A stretch of 64,000 bases of DNA, from the NCBI GenBank assembly GCA_905221605.1, contig CAJNDS010002779.1, forward strand, positions 419,177 through 483,176, written 5' to 3'. Numbering within the stretch: position 1 is the first letter of the stretch; every line of letters starts with the position of its first letter. Source of the stretch: Symbiodinium natans (taxonomy: Eukaryota; Sar; Dinophyceae; Suessiales; Symbiodiniaceae). Below, piece by piece: positions 1 to 12,060 of the stretch. The position numbers and the translations under genes were made by a program. The notes below the pieces were generated by a model. That model was not told the origin of the DNA and searched no databases. It worked only from the letters and a program-made list of their open reading frames with translations.

Positions 1-3000
1 CGAAGCCTTCCGAGGCCTCCCGAGGCCTCACTCATGGGGTTTCGAGGCCTTTCGAGGCCTCACGAGGCCTCGACAAAATCCCAAAACCCCTTTACCTTGC
101 AAGATTACGAGGCCTCGGGGACCCGGGCTTATAATACTATTAGAGGGGTCCCCGCAAGGCCTCGAGGCCCGGACGAACCCTGGCTGCCTTTCTTCATTCA
201 TGTGAAAAGAATTTTAAGCCGCAGCTGGCTCCAAGTCCTCTTCATTCTCACTCTATTCAAAACATCACGACGGACCTCGAAGGGGCCTCGACCGCTGAAG
301 ATGATCCTGCAAAAGCTATTCTTGCTGCCGCAAGTTTTAATTTCAGACTTCTCGACGGGCCTCAAATAAGGCCTCGATGATCCTGAGCTTTCAAAGATTT
401 CGACGGGCGTGAGAAAGTCCTGAGAAGCCCTCTGCGTGACATTGCAAGCTGATGTTGGTAGTTGGTAGTCTCCAGCGGGCAAGCAAACAAAATCGCGCCC
501 TGTTCAACTGGAGGAGGCCTCGGAGGCTTGGAGCCTTCAGCAAAGTCTGAGGCTCGAAGATGATGTTGCGTGTAAGCCAAGTGAACGCTCCCAACCATTT
601 AAACCTCAACATGCACCTCAATGGAGAAGACGAACTGACGTTCACAAGGCTTTCGCTGGCATCGGCCTTTCCCTATATCTTCTTCTTCATTGGGCGCATG
701 GCAACTTAAGTTCCGGGCCGGCGCAGCACGCTTAAATACCTCCGCCGTCCAAAACCCAAGCCCGCCAAAGGTCTCATTCTGCAATGCCGAGCAGGCGACT
801 CTGCGCAACCACAGAAGATGTCGTTGGTCAACTTCCCAGAGCTTGAAGCGTGACTCCTTTCCACAGGAAAAACCAACAGACCTGCAGCTCAGCGGGGCTG
901 TCGGGCGACCCCACTTTCAGGCCCGGAAAACACAAGCAATTCTGGCTTCGCCAGGATGGGCCTCCACAGTTGCAGTTCTGCCTCACTGCAAGATTACAAA
1001 GACGCGCATGCAGCTGCTTCGGACAAGCCCCGTGCGCTTAGGATGACGCTGTCCAAAGTTACTGGAACAAGGGCAGGGGCGCAGCCCACGAGATCCGGTT
1101 GCACGGGCGCAAATTCGGGGCAAAAAACGGGGCCGTCTCGCGGCCCCAAAAATGGGGCCGCGAAATGGACCCAGTTCCTGTAATACAATTTGAAATTAAA
1201 TATAGGGGTTGTGAAACCGCGACCCCAAAATTGGGGCCACCTGGCGGCCCCAATTTTGGGGCCGCGAATTCTTCTATTTTTAGGCTCATCTCATCTCGCG
1301 CTTTCCACTCGGGGCCCACAGACAAGTGCTCAAAGCGGAAACCTGAGAATCACGACCGCCGCAGGCAGCTTTCTGGTGGAAGAGATCACATGAGAGAAAC
1401 GTGCACAGGGGAGGCCCTCGCACGCGAAGCCAGAATTGTTGAGATTTTTCGACCCCAGATTTGGAGTCGCGCAAACTGGCAACTTTTGCAAACATGTGTG
1501 TGTACGCGATATTGCAAGGCCTCAGGCCTTCTGAGGCCTCCCGAACCCTCAGTCATGGGGTTTCGAAGCCTTCCGAGGCCTCCCGAGGCCTCACTCATGG
1601 GGTTTCGAGGCCTTTCGAGGCCTCGCGAGGCCTCGACAAAATCCCAAAACCCCTTTACCTTGCAAGATTACGAGGCCTCGGGGACCCGGGCTTATAATAC
1701 TATTAGAGGGGTCCCCGCAAGGCCTCGAGGCCCGGACGAACCCTGGCTGCCTTTCTTCATTCATGTGAAAAGAATTTTAAGCCGCAGCTGGCTCCAAGTC
1801 CTCTTCATTCTCACTCTATTCAAAACATCACGACGGACCTCGAAGGGGCCTCGACCGCTGAAGATGATCCTGCAAAAGCTATTCTTGCTGCCGCAAGTTT
1901 TAATTTCAGACTTCTCGACGGGCCTCAAATAAGGCCTCGATGATCCTGAGCTTTCAAAGATTTCGACGGGCGTGAGAAAGTCCTGAGAAGCCCTCTGCGT
2001 GACATTGCAAGCTGATGTTGGTAGTTGGTAGTCTCCAGCGGGCAAGCAAACAAAATCGCGCCCTGTTCAACTGGAGGAGGCCTCGGACCGGCCTCGGGAG
2101 GCTTGGAAGCCTTCAGCAAAGTCTGAGGCTCGAAGATGATGTTGCGTGTAAGCCAAGTGAACGCTCCCAACCATTTAAACCTCAACATGCACCTCAATGG
2201 AGAAGACGAACTGACGTTCACAAGGCTTTCGCTGGCATCGGCCTTTCCCTATATCTTCTTCTTCATTGGGCGCATGGCAACTTAAGTTCCGGGCCGGCGC
2301 AGCACGCTTAAATACCTCCGCCGTCCAAAACCCAAGCCCGCCAAAGGTCTCATTCTGCAATGCCGAGCAGGCGACTCTGCGCAACCACAGAAGATGTCGT
2401 TGGTCAACTTCCCAGAGCTTGAAGCGTGACTCCTTTCCACAGGAAAAACCAACAGACCTGCAGCTCAGCGGGGCTGTCGGGCGACCCCACTTTCAGGCCC
2501 GCAAAACACAAGCAATTCTGGCTTCGCCAGGATGGGCCTCCACAGTTGCAGTTCTGCCTCACTGCAAGATTACAAAGACGCGCATGCAGCTGCTTCGGAC
2601 AAGCCCCGTGCGCTTAGGATGACGCTGTCCAAAGTTACTGGAACAAGGGCAGGGGCGCAGCCCACGAGATCCGGTTGCACGGGCGCAAATTCGGGGCAAA
2701 AAACGGGGCCGTCTCGCGGCCCCAAAAATGGGGCCGCGAAATGGACCCAGTTCCTGTAATACAATTTGAAATTAAATATAGGGGTTGTGAAACCGCGACC
2801 CCAAAATTGGGGCCACCTGGCGGCCCCAATTTTGGGGCCGCGAATTCTTCTATTTTTAGGCTCATCTCATCTCGCGCTTTCCACTCGGGGCCCACAGACA
2901 AGTGCTCAAAGCGGAAACCTGAGAACCACGACCGCCGCAGGCAGCTTTCTGGTGGAAGAGATCAACATGAGAGAAACGTGCACAGGGGAGGCCCTCGCAC

Positions 3001-5471
3001 GCGAAGCCAGAATTGTTGAGATTTTTCGACCCCAGATTTGGAGTCGCGCAAACTGGCAACTTTTGCAAACATGTGTGTGTACGCGATATTGCAAGGCCTC
3101 AGGCCTTCTGAGGCCTCCCGAACCCTCAGTCATGGGGTTTCGAAGCCTTCCGAGGCCTCCCGAGGCCTCACTCATGGGGTTTCGAGGCCTTTCGAGGCCT
3201 CGCGAGGCCTCGACAAAATCCCAAAACCCCTTTAGCTTGCAAGATTACGAGGCCTCGGGGACCCGGGCTTATAATACTATTAGAGGGGTCCCCGCAAGGC
3301 CTCGAGCCCGGACGAACCCTGGCTGCCTTTCTTCATTCATGTGAAAAGAATTTTAAGCCGCAGCTGGCTCCAAGTCCTCTTCATTCTCACTCTATTCAAA
3401 ACATCACGACGGACCTCGAAGGGGCCTCGACCGCTGAAGATGATCCTGCAAAAGCTATTCTTGCTGCCGCAAGTTTTAATTTCAGACTTCTCGACGGGCC
3501 TCAAATAAGGCCTCGATGATCCTGAGCTTTCAAAGATTTCGACGGGCGTGAGAAAGTCCTGAGAAGCCCTCTGCGTGACATTGCAAGCTGATGTTGGTAG
3601 TTGGTAGTCTCCAGCGGGCAAGCAAACAAAATCGCGCCCTGTTCAACTGGAGGAGGCCTCGGACCGGCCTCGGGAGGCTTGGAAGCCTTCAGCAAAGTCT
3701 GAGGCTCGAAGATGATGTTGCGTGTAAGCCAAGTGAACGCTCCCAACCATTTAAACCTCAACATGCACCTCAATGGAGAAGACGAACTGACGTTCACAAG
3801 GCTTTCGCTGGCATCGGCCTTTCCCTATATCTTCTTCTTCATTGGGCGCATGGCAACTTAAGTTCCGGGCCGGCGCAGCACGCTTAAATACCTCCGCCGT
3901 CCAAAACCCAAGCCCGCCAAAGGTCTCATTCTGCAATGCCGAGCAGGCGACTCTGCGCAACCACAGAAGATGTCGTTGGTCAACTTCCCAGAGCTTGAAG
4001 CGTGACTCCTTTCCACAGGAAAAACCAACAGACCTGCAGCTCAGCGGGGCTGTCGGGCGACCCCACTTTCAGGCCCGCAAAACACAAGCAATTCTGGCTT
4101 CGCCAGGATGGGCCTCCACAGTTGCAGTTCTGCCTCACTGCAAGATTACAAAGACGCGCATGCAGCTGCTTCGGACAAGCCCCGTGCGCTTAGGATGACG
4201 CTGTCCAAAGTTACTGGAACAAGGGCAGGGGCGCAGCCCACGAGATCCGGTTGCACGGGCGCAAATTCGGGGCAAAAAACGGGGCCGTCTCGCGGCCCCA
4301 AAAATGGGGCCGCGAAATGGACCCAGTTCCTGTAATACAATTTGAAATTAAATATAGGGGTTGTGAAACCGCGACCCCAAAATTGGGGCCACCTGGCGGC
4401 CCCAATTTTGGGGCCGCGAATTCTTCTATTTTTAGGCTCATCTCATCTCGCGCTTTCCACTCGGGGCCCACAGACAAGTGCTCAAAGCGGAAACCTGAGA
4501 ATCACGACCGCCGCAGGCAGCTTTCTGGTGGAAGAGATCACATGAGAGAAACGTGCACAGGGGAGGCCCTCGCACGCGAAGCCAGAATTGTTGAGATTTT
4601 TCGACCCCAGATTTGGAGTCGCGCAAACTGGCAACTTTTGCAAACATGTGTGTGTACGCGATATTGCAAGGCCTCAGGCCTTCTGAGGCCTCCCGAACCC
4701 TCAGTCATGGGGTTTCGAAGCCTTCCGAGGCCTCCCGAGGCCTCACTCATGGGGTTTCGAGGCCTTTCGAGGCCTCGCGAGGCCTCGACAAAATCCCAAA
4801 ACCCCTTTACCTTGCAAGATTACGAGGCCTCGGGGACCCGGGCTTATAATACTATTAGAGGGGTCCCCGCAAGGCCTCGAGGCCCGGACGAACCCTGGCT
4901 GCCTTTCTTCATTCATGTGAAAAGAATTTTAAGCCGCAGCTGGCTCCAAGTCCTCTTCATTCTCACTCTATTCAAAACATCACGACGGACCTCGAAGGGG
5001 CCTCGACCGCTGAAGATGATCCTGCAAAAGCTATTCTTGCTGCCGCAAGTTTTAATTTCAGACTTCTCGACGGGCCTCAAATAAGGCTTCGATGATCCTG
5101 AGCTTTCAAAGATTTCGACGGGCGTGAGAAAGTCCTGAGAAGCCCTCTGCGTCGCTCCCAACCATTTAAACCTCAACATGCACCTCAATGGAGAAGACGA
5201 ACTGACGTTCACAAGGCTTTCGCTGGCATCGGCCTTTCCCTGTATCTTCTTCTTTATTGAGCGCATGGCAACTTAAGTTCCGGGCCGGCGCAGCACGCTT
5301 AAATGCCTCCGCCGTCCAAAATCCAAGCCCGCCAAAGGTCTCATGCTGCAATGCCGAGCAGGCGACTCTGCGCAACCACAGAAGATGTCGTTGGTCAACT
5401 TCCCAAGAGCTTGAGGCGTGACTCCTTTCTGCAGGAAAAACCAACAGACCTGCAGCTCAGCGGGGCTGTCG
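1..5471. repeat. 1.57-kb tandem satellite, 3 complete copies and 1 partial
   Basis: Near-identical units start at 1, 1564, 3141 and 4716 (lengths 1563, 1577 and 1575 nt, then a partial copy). Unit 1 lacks 13 nt near position 517. Unit 4 lacks about 165 nt after 5152 and leaves the consensus at about 5471. The unit is rich in the palindrome GAGGCCTC. It contains a 277-codon open frame across the unit junction that a 1-nt insertion near 2966 breaks in copy 2, so I treat the array as non-coding. Confidence 0.95.
1140..1265. repeat. GGGGCC palindrome cluster inside the satellite unit
   Basis: Two perfect or near-perfect palindromes, GGCCCCAAAAATGGGGCC and GGCCCCAATTTTGGGGCC, plus CCCCAAAATTGGGG lie within 125 nt. 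The same cluster recurs near 2716 and 4292. It could form cruciforms; no function is known to me. Confidence 0.8.
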
Positions 5472-5481
5472 AGCCCAGAAC

Positions 5482-5700
5482 AGATACGATTTGGATACGA
5501 TTTGGATTTTGGACTTCTACCCTCCAGCTCCGTCCCCTCGAAACCCGCTCCCTCTTCCCCATATCCCAAATGGCATCCCGAACCGTGCCCAAAATGGTTT
5601 TCCAAATCGTACCCAGAATCGTATTCATTAATCCTTCGCCACATTGGAAAATGAATATTTTCGATACGATTTGGATACGATTTTGGATCTCATTTGGGAC
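5482..5700. repeat. Degenerate GATACGATTTGG repeat element
   Basis: GATACGATTTGGATACGATT occurs near 5484 and 5660. Inverted relatives (CCAAATCGTACCCAGAATCG) lie between them, so the element has partial inverted-repeat structure. It begins where the satellite ends. Confidence 0.6.
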
Positions 5701-6463
5701 ACGAATTGGAATGTCCAGATTTAGCATGCACTGCAACAAATACGTGATGCTGTGTCATCTGTTCATTGTAACTGATTATGTTGCTACATTTGCACAAACA
5801 TGTCATGTTGCCACACTTGCAATTGAAGGAGCAAGTCGCGCATGCACAAGTGTCACACAAGCTCCGCAAATCAAGGCGTGAGTAAAACGAGAACATCTCA
5901 GAAAGAAATTGCACGCGCAATGAAGAATCATGAGTAAACAAATTGGCAAGATGAAAAGATCACATAAATTTTTTTGCTCGGGTGCTTCTGCATCGAAGCG
6001 ATCAAACACATCTGTAAAGAGCTATTAGCTTGCCAACAGCTATTTACAGACACAGTTTGACTCTCAGAAAAAAAATTGGATTCCCATTGGAATGGTGAAA
6101 GACTGTTCTTTTCATGGCAGATTCCATCCGGTCTCTTTTTTCTCACGTAGAGCGAACAGAGGCAAGCATCCAGGGCTTTGAGGAGGCTCACCGGCAAGAC
6201 AGGGCATCCATTCTGAAGCATGCACTTGGGTGTGAGCCAAAAATCCGGACCTCATTTTCTTAAAGCGGACGCCTCTTACCACATCAGCAGCACAGTGGGC
6301 CGGTCTATTGCAACAAAGTAAGACAGGAAGCTGTCGAAGCAAAGAGCATCACCACACAACAAAAATGAGAAAACAAAACGTCACTTTAGCCAGACATTGA
6401 CTTTGCGTCCAAGAGCGTACCTATTGCGCCACATGCGTGTTTGGCGGCCAAACCTGTGGCCAC
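5701..6463. other. No gene recognised
   Basis: This stretch is more AT-rich than its neighbours and holds only short open frames on both strands without domain motifs or convincing splice sites. Confidence 0.5.
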
Positions 6464-6600
6464 TTATTTGGCTTTCAGGATTTCTTCCACTAGCTGCAGA
6501 AACTGATTTCTTTTGACCCGGAACGCTTCTTGGAGGTGGCAAACCAGCTGCAAAACCTTCTGGACACCTTCTGGGTGTCTGCAGATCGAGCTTGAGCTTT
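6464..6600 (-). CDS. Possible minus-strand terminal exon, unknown function
   Basis: On the minus strand this reads as a helical, non-repetitive peptide (around KVLQLVCHLQEAFRVKRNQF) ending in a stop at 6464. Upstream on that strand the frame runs into the GGGCCC repeats, which are unlikely to be coding. There is no family match and no neighbouring exon that I can join. Confidence 0.2.
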
Positions 6601-6629
6601 CGATTGGATTTGCTAGGATACCTCGTTTG

Positions 6630-6960
6630 GGCGGGCCCGTCTGGCGGGCCCCGTCTGGCGAACCCCCATCGTTTGGTGCGCCACTACTCTGGGTCAAGTC
6701 AGGTCTACCTTCTTGTTTCTTATTTGCTTTTAAAGCCCCTGTAAATGATGCTTCCACTTGACGCGACCCGTCGCGGGACCCGTCGGACGGGTCCCGCCGA
6801 CGGGCCCCGACAAGTGCGCGCTGGCCAGAGCAGCAACAGTGTGTCAATGAATGCAAGATTCAGATTCACATATTGTTGCAGGTCGACATCAAATTGGGCC
6901 GGTTGGACGGGGCCCGTGGGACGGGGCCCGTCAGACGGGACCCGTCGCAGGGGATTAGAC
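6630..6960. repeat. GGGCCCGTC / GGGACCCGTC palindromic clusters
   Basis: Clusters at about 6635-6663, 6762-6812 and 6904-6946 consist of GGGCCC or GGGACCC cores spaced by GTC, GTCGG or GTCTGGC. They resemble the tandem array at 7311-7436 and the traces at 7540-7590, so the family is scattered over about 1 kb. Confidence 0.75.
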
Positions 6961-6977
6961 ATGAATTTCTAAATATA

Positions 6978-7100
6978 TAATATGTATATGTTTATGTATA
7001 TGTACATGTACATGTATATGTATATGTGTTTGTACATGTACATGTATATGTGTATGTATGTGTATATGTATATGTATATGTACATGTATATGTATATGTT

Positions 7101-7157
<57 letters not shown>

Positions 7158-7205
7158 ATATCTTCATATATGCACACATATATGTATATATACATATATG
7201 TATAA
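6978..7205. repeat. TATATG/TACATG microsatellite
   Basis: About 225 nt of imperfect TATATG hexamers with TACATG and TTTATG variants. Open frames across it on both strands are repeat artefacts. Confidence 0.95.
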
Positions 7206-7310
7206 AGAAATACCACATACAATACCTGGCTATCTTTGCACGAACTTTAATAAAGTCAATGAATACAAGCTTCTTGCAATACCCGACTTCTGTTGGGAGT
7301 GGGGGGCCCG

Positions 7311-7436
7311 CCAGACGGGGCCCGTCAGACGGGGCCCGCCAGACGGGGCCCGCCAGATGGGGCCCGCCAGACGGGGCCCGCCAAAAGGGGCCCGCCAAAA
7401 GGGGCCCGCCAAAAGGGGCCCGCCAAACCAGGCCTG
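7311..7436. repeat. 14-nt tandem repeat CAGACGGGGCCCGC
   Basis: About nine head-to-tail copies of a 14-mer. Early copies read CAGACGGGGCCCGC and later ones CAAAAGGGGCCCGC. Every unit keeps the GGGGCCC core. Confidence 0.9.
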
Positions 7437-7599
7437 TCAAAGAAGGGAAATCCAAGACCAACGGTCGCCAGACTTCAGCCTATCTCAACCTTCTTTTGTC
7501 ACGAATGAGGTAAGGGAATGCCAGCCAAAAGGCAGGGCCCGTCCAACGGACCCCGTCTTTCGGACCCCTTCTGACGGGGCCCGGCCGGTGTTCAGCCTG

Positions 7600-8673
7600 G
7601 GTTCTGGGAAACCGCTCTGCCTCAACGCACTGAAGAGTGGTGGCTCGTTTATTTCAGTTTTGACAAAATGTCTTTCTGCACAGCACGCCCTCCGGGCCCC
7701 ACACATGCAAATAATACGTGCTACCCAGGTGCGACTCTGAGCAAAAATCACCATCAGCATTTGTGCAGATGGTCGACAGCAGTCCACAAATGCCTTGGCA
7801 AAGCTTCACACCGAAGTCTTCGTCGACGTCGGTGAGGCTGCCTCCGCGCATCGGAACCTCGGATGCTTGTAAGCGGTATCACACATGCCAACACATTTTG
7901 ACCCGCGCCCCTTGTGTGTGGCCGTGGTGCGTGGTGCATGGTGCATGGTGCATGGTGCTGTCGCGCGTGTGGTTGAAGTGCTTGCAATCGTGCATGGTGC
8001 ATTGTAGTGCGTATAGTGTGTGGTGAGTGGTGTATGGTGCATGATGCGTGTAGTGGCATGGTGCGTTTAGTGTGACGTGGTGTATGGTGCGCATGGTGTG
8101 TAGTGAAGAAGAGGAGGAGGCGGAGGAGGAGGAGAAGGAGGAGGAAGAGGACCAAAAGGAAGTAAGAACCCCACACAAAGATGTGGGGAATCATGAATGT
8201 TATAACTTTTAAACTATAATAAAGTTTGACATTAGTTCAACATCAGGGACCTGTCCCGACAAAAACATAAACTGACTCCCTGAGCCTGCTCTCTCTCTCT
8301 CTCTCTCTCTCAGAGTGTATTCTGGCCTCGAGAATTTCATTTCTAGGCCACATCCTCCAACTTGAGCGATAGAACATCAGGCTGTTTTTCAAACCGCCCA
8401 TGCTTATCATCGCACCGGCGTTAGCCAGGTCATGCCAGACTCCAGTCGAAAATCAGCCGCAGGCATATCCTATCAGCGTGTTATGGCCATTAGAATCAGA
8501 TCAATCGTCGCTTATATCAAGTGCGAACTGTCGTGGTCTTGTATGGAGGAGTGCATCAATGTTAAGGCCTGTTTTTTGAATGGACGCGATCTGACAGGGA
8601 GTGGACCGTTGTCTGAACGGACCGCACGCTCGCAAGTGGTCCTACGCCCGAAGGTGTCCGAACTTCATCTTGC
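7600..8673. other. Low-complexity region without a clear gene
   Basis: Contains GTGCATG repeats (7925-8060), a GGA/GAA-rich purine run (8104-8160) and a (CT)n run (8289-8312). The rest has only short open frames. Confidence 0.55.
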
Positions 8674-10900
8674 ATGCGTCGAGAGAAGCTGCAGACCGCA
8701 CCAGAGGAGGTGCAACGAGTGTTGAGAAGTTTCGGGCAACTAGCGGACGACTGTGGCGTAACCTTGCTGCTGACCGAACATGGCATGCCCAAGTACATCA
8801 TGGAGCTCAAAGACAGCACGCGGTTGTTCATGGGCAGCATCTTCGGAGACTCGAAGGACTCCGACAACGTGCTCGCCTCCATGCGTGCTGCGAACTCTGC
8901 GGCCGGCTTCGTGCCGACGTCGGTATCCATTGGCGGATACTTCTCCACAGCTTCGGGGGAGCTTCTGGTGGACGGGGATCGTGGACGAAGGTGGATGCTT
9001 GTGCCATGCTTTGAGGAGAAGCAGTCCCTTGCATCGGACAAGTACACTCCAGTGAGTGAATGCTCATACAAGCTGCCCGTCACGCTTGGTGCTTTGCACA
9101 CTGCATTGCGTGCAAGTGGCACGAGCATCGAGGGCCTGAAGTACCACGCCGCTGTCGCAAGCTTTCATGCGGCCCAGGCGAACCTGCACAAGTCCATGGC
9201 CTCAACAACGATGCCAGCGGACCTGAGGCCGTAAACCCTAAACCCTAAACCCTGAACCCTAAACCCTAAACCCTAAACCCTAAACCCTAAACCCTAAACC
9301 CTCAACCCTAAACCCTAAACCGTCAACCCTAAACCCTAAACCCTATGCCCTAAGCCCTAAACCCTGAACCCTCAACCCTAAACCCTGAACCCTCAACCCT
9401 AAACCCTAAACCCTAAACCCTAAACCCTAAGCCCTAAACCCTAAAATCCCAAAATGCCAAAACCCCAAAAGCCAAAACCCTCAAAGTCTGAACCCTCAAC
9501 CCTCAGCTGCGCCAGCGGACGTGAGGCCGATCCTTGAACCTCTGGAGCAGTGTCTCAGGCAGCTGAGGGAGGCGGACGTGGCAGCCTTGGATGCCCTGCC
9601 CCGGCAGGTGATCCACGGGGACTTCCAGCCCAAGAATCTGATGCTGAGCCCCGATGGCTCCCGGATACGCATCTGTGACACAGAGACCATGACCCAGGGC
9701 CCCCGAATCTACGACCTGCTCTTCGTCTTCATGGGCAGCGACGACGGCGAGTTGGTGGGCCAGTGGGGCGCGGCGGTGGACCGCCTCGAAGAGTACCTTG
9801 CCGCCTCCTGGCCCTTCAGCGAGGAGGAGGTGCGAGCCACGCCCACCGCACTTGCCCATCTTGCCACCGGCATCGGAGCATGGGCTGCCCAGAAGTTCGA
9901 CCACCCTGGCAGCTTGACTCCGGAGAGGCTGGCGAGGATTGCGACGTGCTTCTCCAAGGCCGCCACGGTGTTCTTGGACTGTGAGAAGATCCGGGCGTGC
10001 TGCTGTCTGGCCAACTGCTTTGCGGGAGGCCCAAGAGTGGAACTGGAGGCTTACAGCACCTACTTCCACGGGACAGAAGAGTCGGGCATGGCGCTTCAGT
10101 GCCCAGCATTGGAGCCAGGGCAAAAGGGAGCGGCTGTCTTTTTCAATGGCACCTTCTCTCCCGTGCATGCTGGGCACCTGGCGACGGCTCAATCCGCCGT
10201 GAATGCCGTGAAGGAGGCGGGGGCTGTGAGACAGCATGAGTCACCCAATTTCTGCACCTCCGAAACTTCTGATCAGTGGCCGAAATAGGCCGGAAAACCC
10301 TCTAGTTTGGATGGTCCCCGGTCCAGTGTTGCGTTCATGACACGTCGTTGGCAAGAGAAGGAGCTGGGCTTCGACAAGGTGACGGTGGTCTTCTCGCCGT
10401 GTCACGACTCCCACGAGGCCGGAAAGCTCAGGCAGCTCTGTGTTGGCGTGGCGCACCGCGCCGCGATGCTCGAAGCTGCGGGGGCCACCGTGGACTTGTG
10501 TGAGGCTTACCGCGACACCGCGGCCATGGACCTGGAAGGTGTGCAGTCCTCCTTCGTGCGGCGCTTGCCTGGCAACTACGAGGCCTTCTTCTTGGTGGGG
10601 GCCGATGTGGCGAGCTGGAGGTGGCTTCGGAGGAAAGTGGCCCTGGGCCTCCACGTGCTGCTGGTGGTGAATCGCCCAGGATCCGAATCGCGCATCGAAG
10701 CTTGCGAGCGGGGCTTCCGATCGCGGCCCTGGCCGGGTTCCCTTCACGTGGTTCGTGGCAAGGACACGGGCAAGTCCTCCACGCGGATCCGCGCGGCCGC
10801 TGCTGGCGATGGTGACTTGGAAGAAGAGGTGGGTATTCCCAAGGTCGCGGCGTACATTGCGCAAAATCGCTTGTACAGATCAGCCTTCGATGGAGCGTGA
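8674..10900 (+). CDS. APH-type kinase fused to NMNAT-like adenylyltransferase
   Basis: Exons read as 8674-9227, 9526-10225 and 10358-10900. Exon 1 ends in the kinase linker (LGALHTALRAS, like the LGxxLxxLH of APH enzymes). Exon 2 carries the APH catalytic loop HGDFQPKNLM and a metal-site CDTE. It then has FNGTFSPVHAGHLATA, the HxGH-type nucleotidyltransferase motif, and exon 3 has the matching SSTRIR (ISxxxIR-like) near the C terminus. APH kinases phosphorylate small-molecule hydroxyls; NMNAT enzymes join NMN or NaMN to AMP to make NAD precursors. The substrate of this fusion is not evident. The N lobe is short, so an upstream exon may be missing; 8674 is the first ATG of the open frame. Intron 1 (9228-9525) is a telomere-type tract; intron 2 (10226-10357, GT-AG, phase 0) is unique sequence. 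Confidence 0.75.
9228..9525. repeat. Telomere-type tract forming an intron, with 19-bp flanking duplication
   Basis: CCCTAAA repeats fill about 9232-9475 and decay into CCCCAAAA-like sequence. The exon text at 9213-9231 (GCCAGCGGACCTGAGGCCG) recurs at 9511-9529 with one mismatch. Splicing at the AG|GC in each copy restores one kinase domain. Unspliced, the tract gives an immediate TAA. Confidence 0.85.
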
Positions 10901-11900
10901 AAAATGTTCGTGGTGGCTGACCCGTTGAACAAATGCGGCAGGATGCTGATAGGTGTCCGTTGAGTTTTGTGCCAAGATGCAGTAATCAAGGTCAGCTCAC
11001 TCCCAGCTGACTCTCAGTACAGGTCGAACGCAACTCTGTTATTCAATAAGGCAAGGATCTTCCGCATGATGATGTTCATCATCATCATCATGCTTGTCAT
11101 CGTTGGTAGGTGGTAGTTTGTTTTTGCGAGTCTGCATGGCAGTGTCCTCCGGTCCACATGTGCCGTTTTGTAAGGTCACCCAGGTCTGGAAAATCGTCGT
11201 TGGTCCAGACGCCTCCATTGGCGTCGACCATCGTCGACCCAAATGTCGAACTCCCACAAGCAAAGCAACTGTTTCGAACGACAGCAATGAACTTGCTTGT
11301 TGCCTGCCTGCCTGCTTGCTTGCTTGCTTGCTTGCTTGCTTCGAAAACCATGGATATGGACACTGCTCGCAGCCGCATGTGGCATGTGGCACATGACGAC
11401 GAAAGCAACGACTCAAGGTTCCACCAACCTGTCTCTTTTGCACACGCTGATACCAATGTGAAGCAATGTTTTTGGAATATGAAATATGAGAGATCAGTTG
11501 GTGCAAACCCTTGTTCAGAATCAGCAATGGCCGTTGCTGCAACGCACCACGATTTTGACGACCTTCGCACGAAGTTTAGGACACGTCCAATCTCACGTCG
11601 ACTTTCTTCAATCCTAAAATCCTAGAACCCTAAGTCCCACAACAGTCTCCAGATTTTTCGGTGGTGAGCCTTTTGGCGGTGAGGAGTCCATAAAACGGTG
11701 GCTAACAAATTGAAGGGTATCTGCTTGCAATGAACCCGGCTATTTGTGTCTTGCGGTCCTTTGTCTTCACGCTGCAACGGTTTCAACAGGTAGGGAAGCA
11801 AATCTACGGTTTGCAGAGAACGTGCGAAGGAGCATTGCTAATCGGGTGTTTGGAGGTACCGACATCTAGCGACAAGTTTTGGATGCGGAGGTGATGCTAC
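10901..11900. other. 3' flank of the fusion gene; no assigned gene
   Basis: Includes ATC repeats near 11083 and a (CTTG)n run at about 11303-11342. A 171-codon plus-strand frame (11110-11625) exists but crosses the microsatellite and has competing minus-strand frames, so I do not call it. Confidence 0.45.
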
Positions 11901-11908
11901 TTGGAGGT

Positions 11909-12047
11909 TCATGGTACTTATTAACCAATCATAACTGTACTTATAACTGTACTTATAGCCATATTAGGGCACGTAAGGGGCTTTAAATAGGTTATAAGTG
12001 CAGTTAAGATTGGTTAATAGGTACCATGAACCTCCAAGTAGAGTCCG
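11909..12047. mobile_element. Inverted-repeat introner, TGGAGGTTCATGG family, complete copy
   Basis: Starts CTACTTGGAGGTTCATGG and ends CCATGAACCTCCAAGTAG, long terminal inverted repeats with TTATTAACCAAT-type inner arms. The middle carries the family signature TTAGGGCACGTAAGGGGC. Related copies lie near 23.0, 39.9, 46.4, 46.9, 53.3 and 60.6 kb. The ends contain GGAG|GT and CCAAG|T, so it can act as a GT-AG intron. No transposase is present, so it would be non-autonomous. Confidence 0.85.
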
Positions 12048-12060
12048 AAGTCACATGAGG

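Noticed and set aside
1099-5084. 277-codon open frames repeated in the satellite (1099-1932 and 4251-5084)
   Set aside because: A single-base insertion breaks the same frame in copy 2, and the frame crosses the unit junction and the palindromes. There is no sign of coding selection.
6955-7461. 168- and 252-codon frames over TATATG and GGGCCC repeats
   Set aside because: They are translations of microsatellite and 14-mer repeats.
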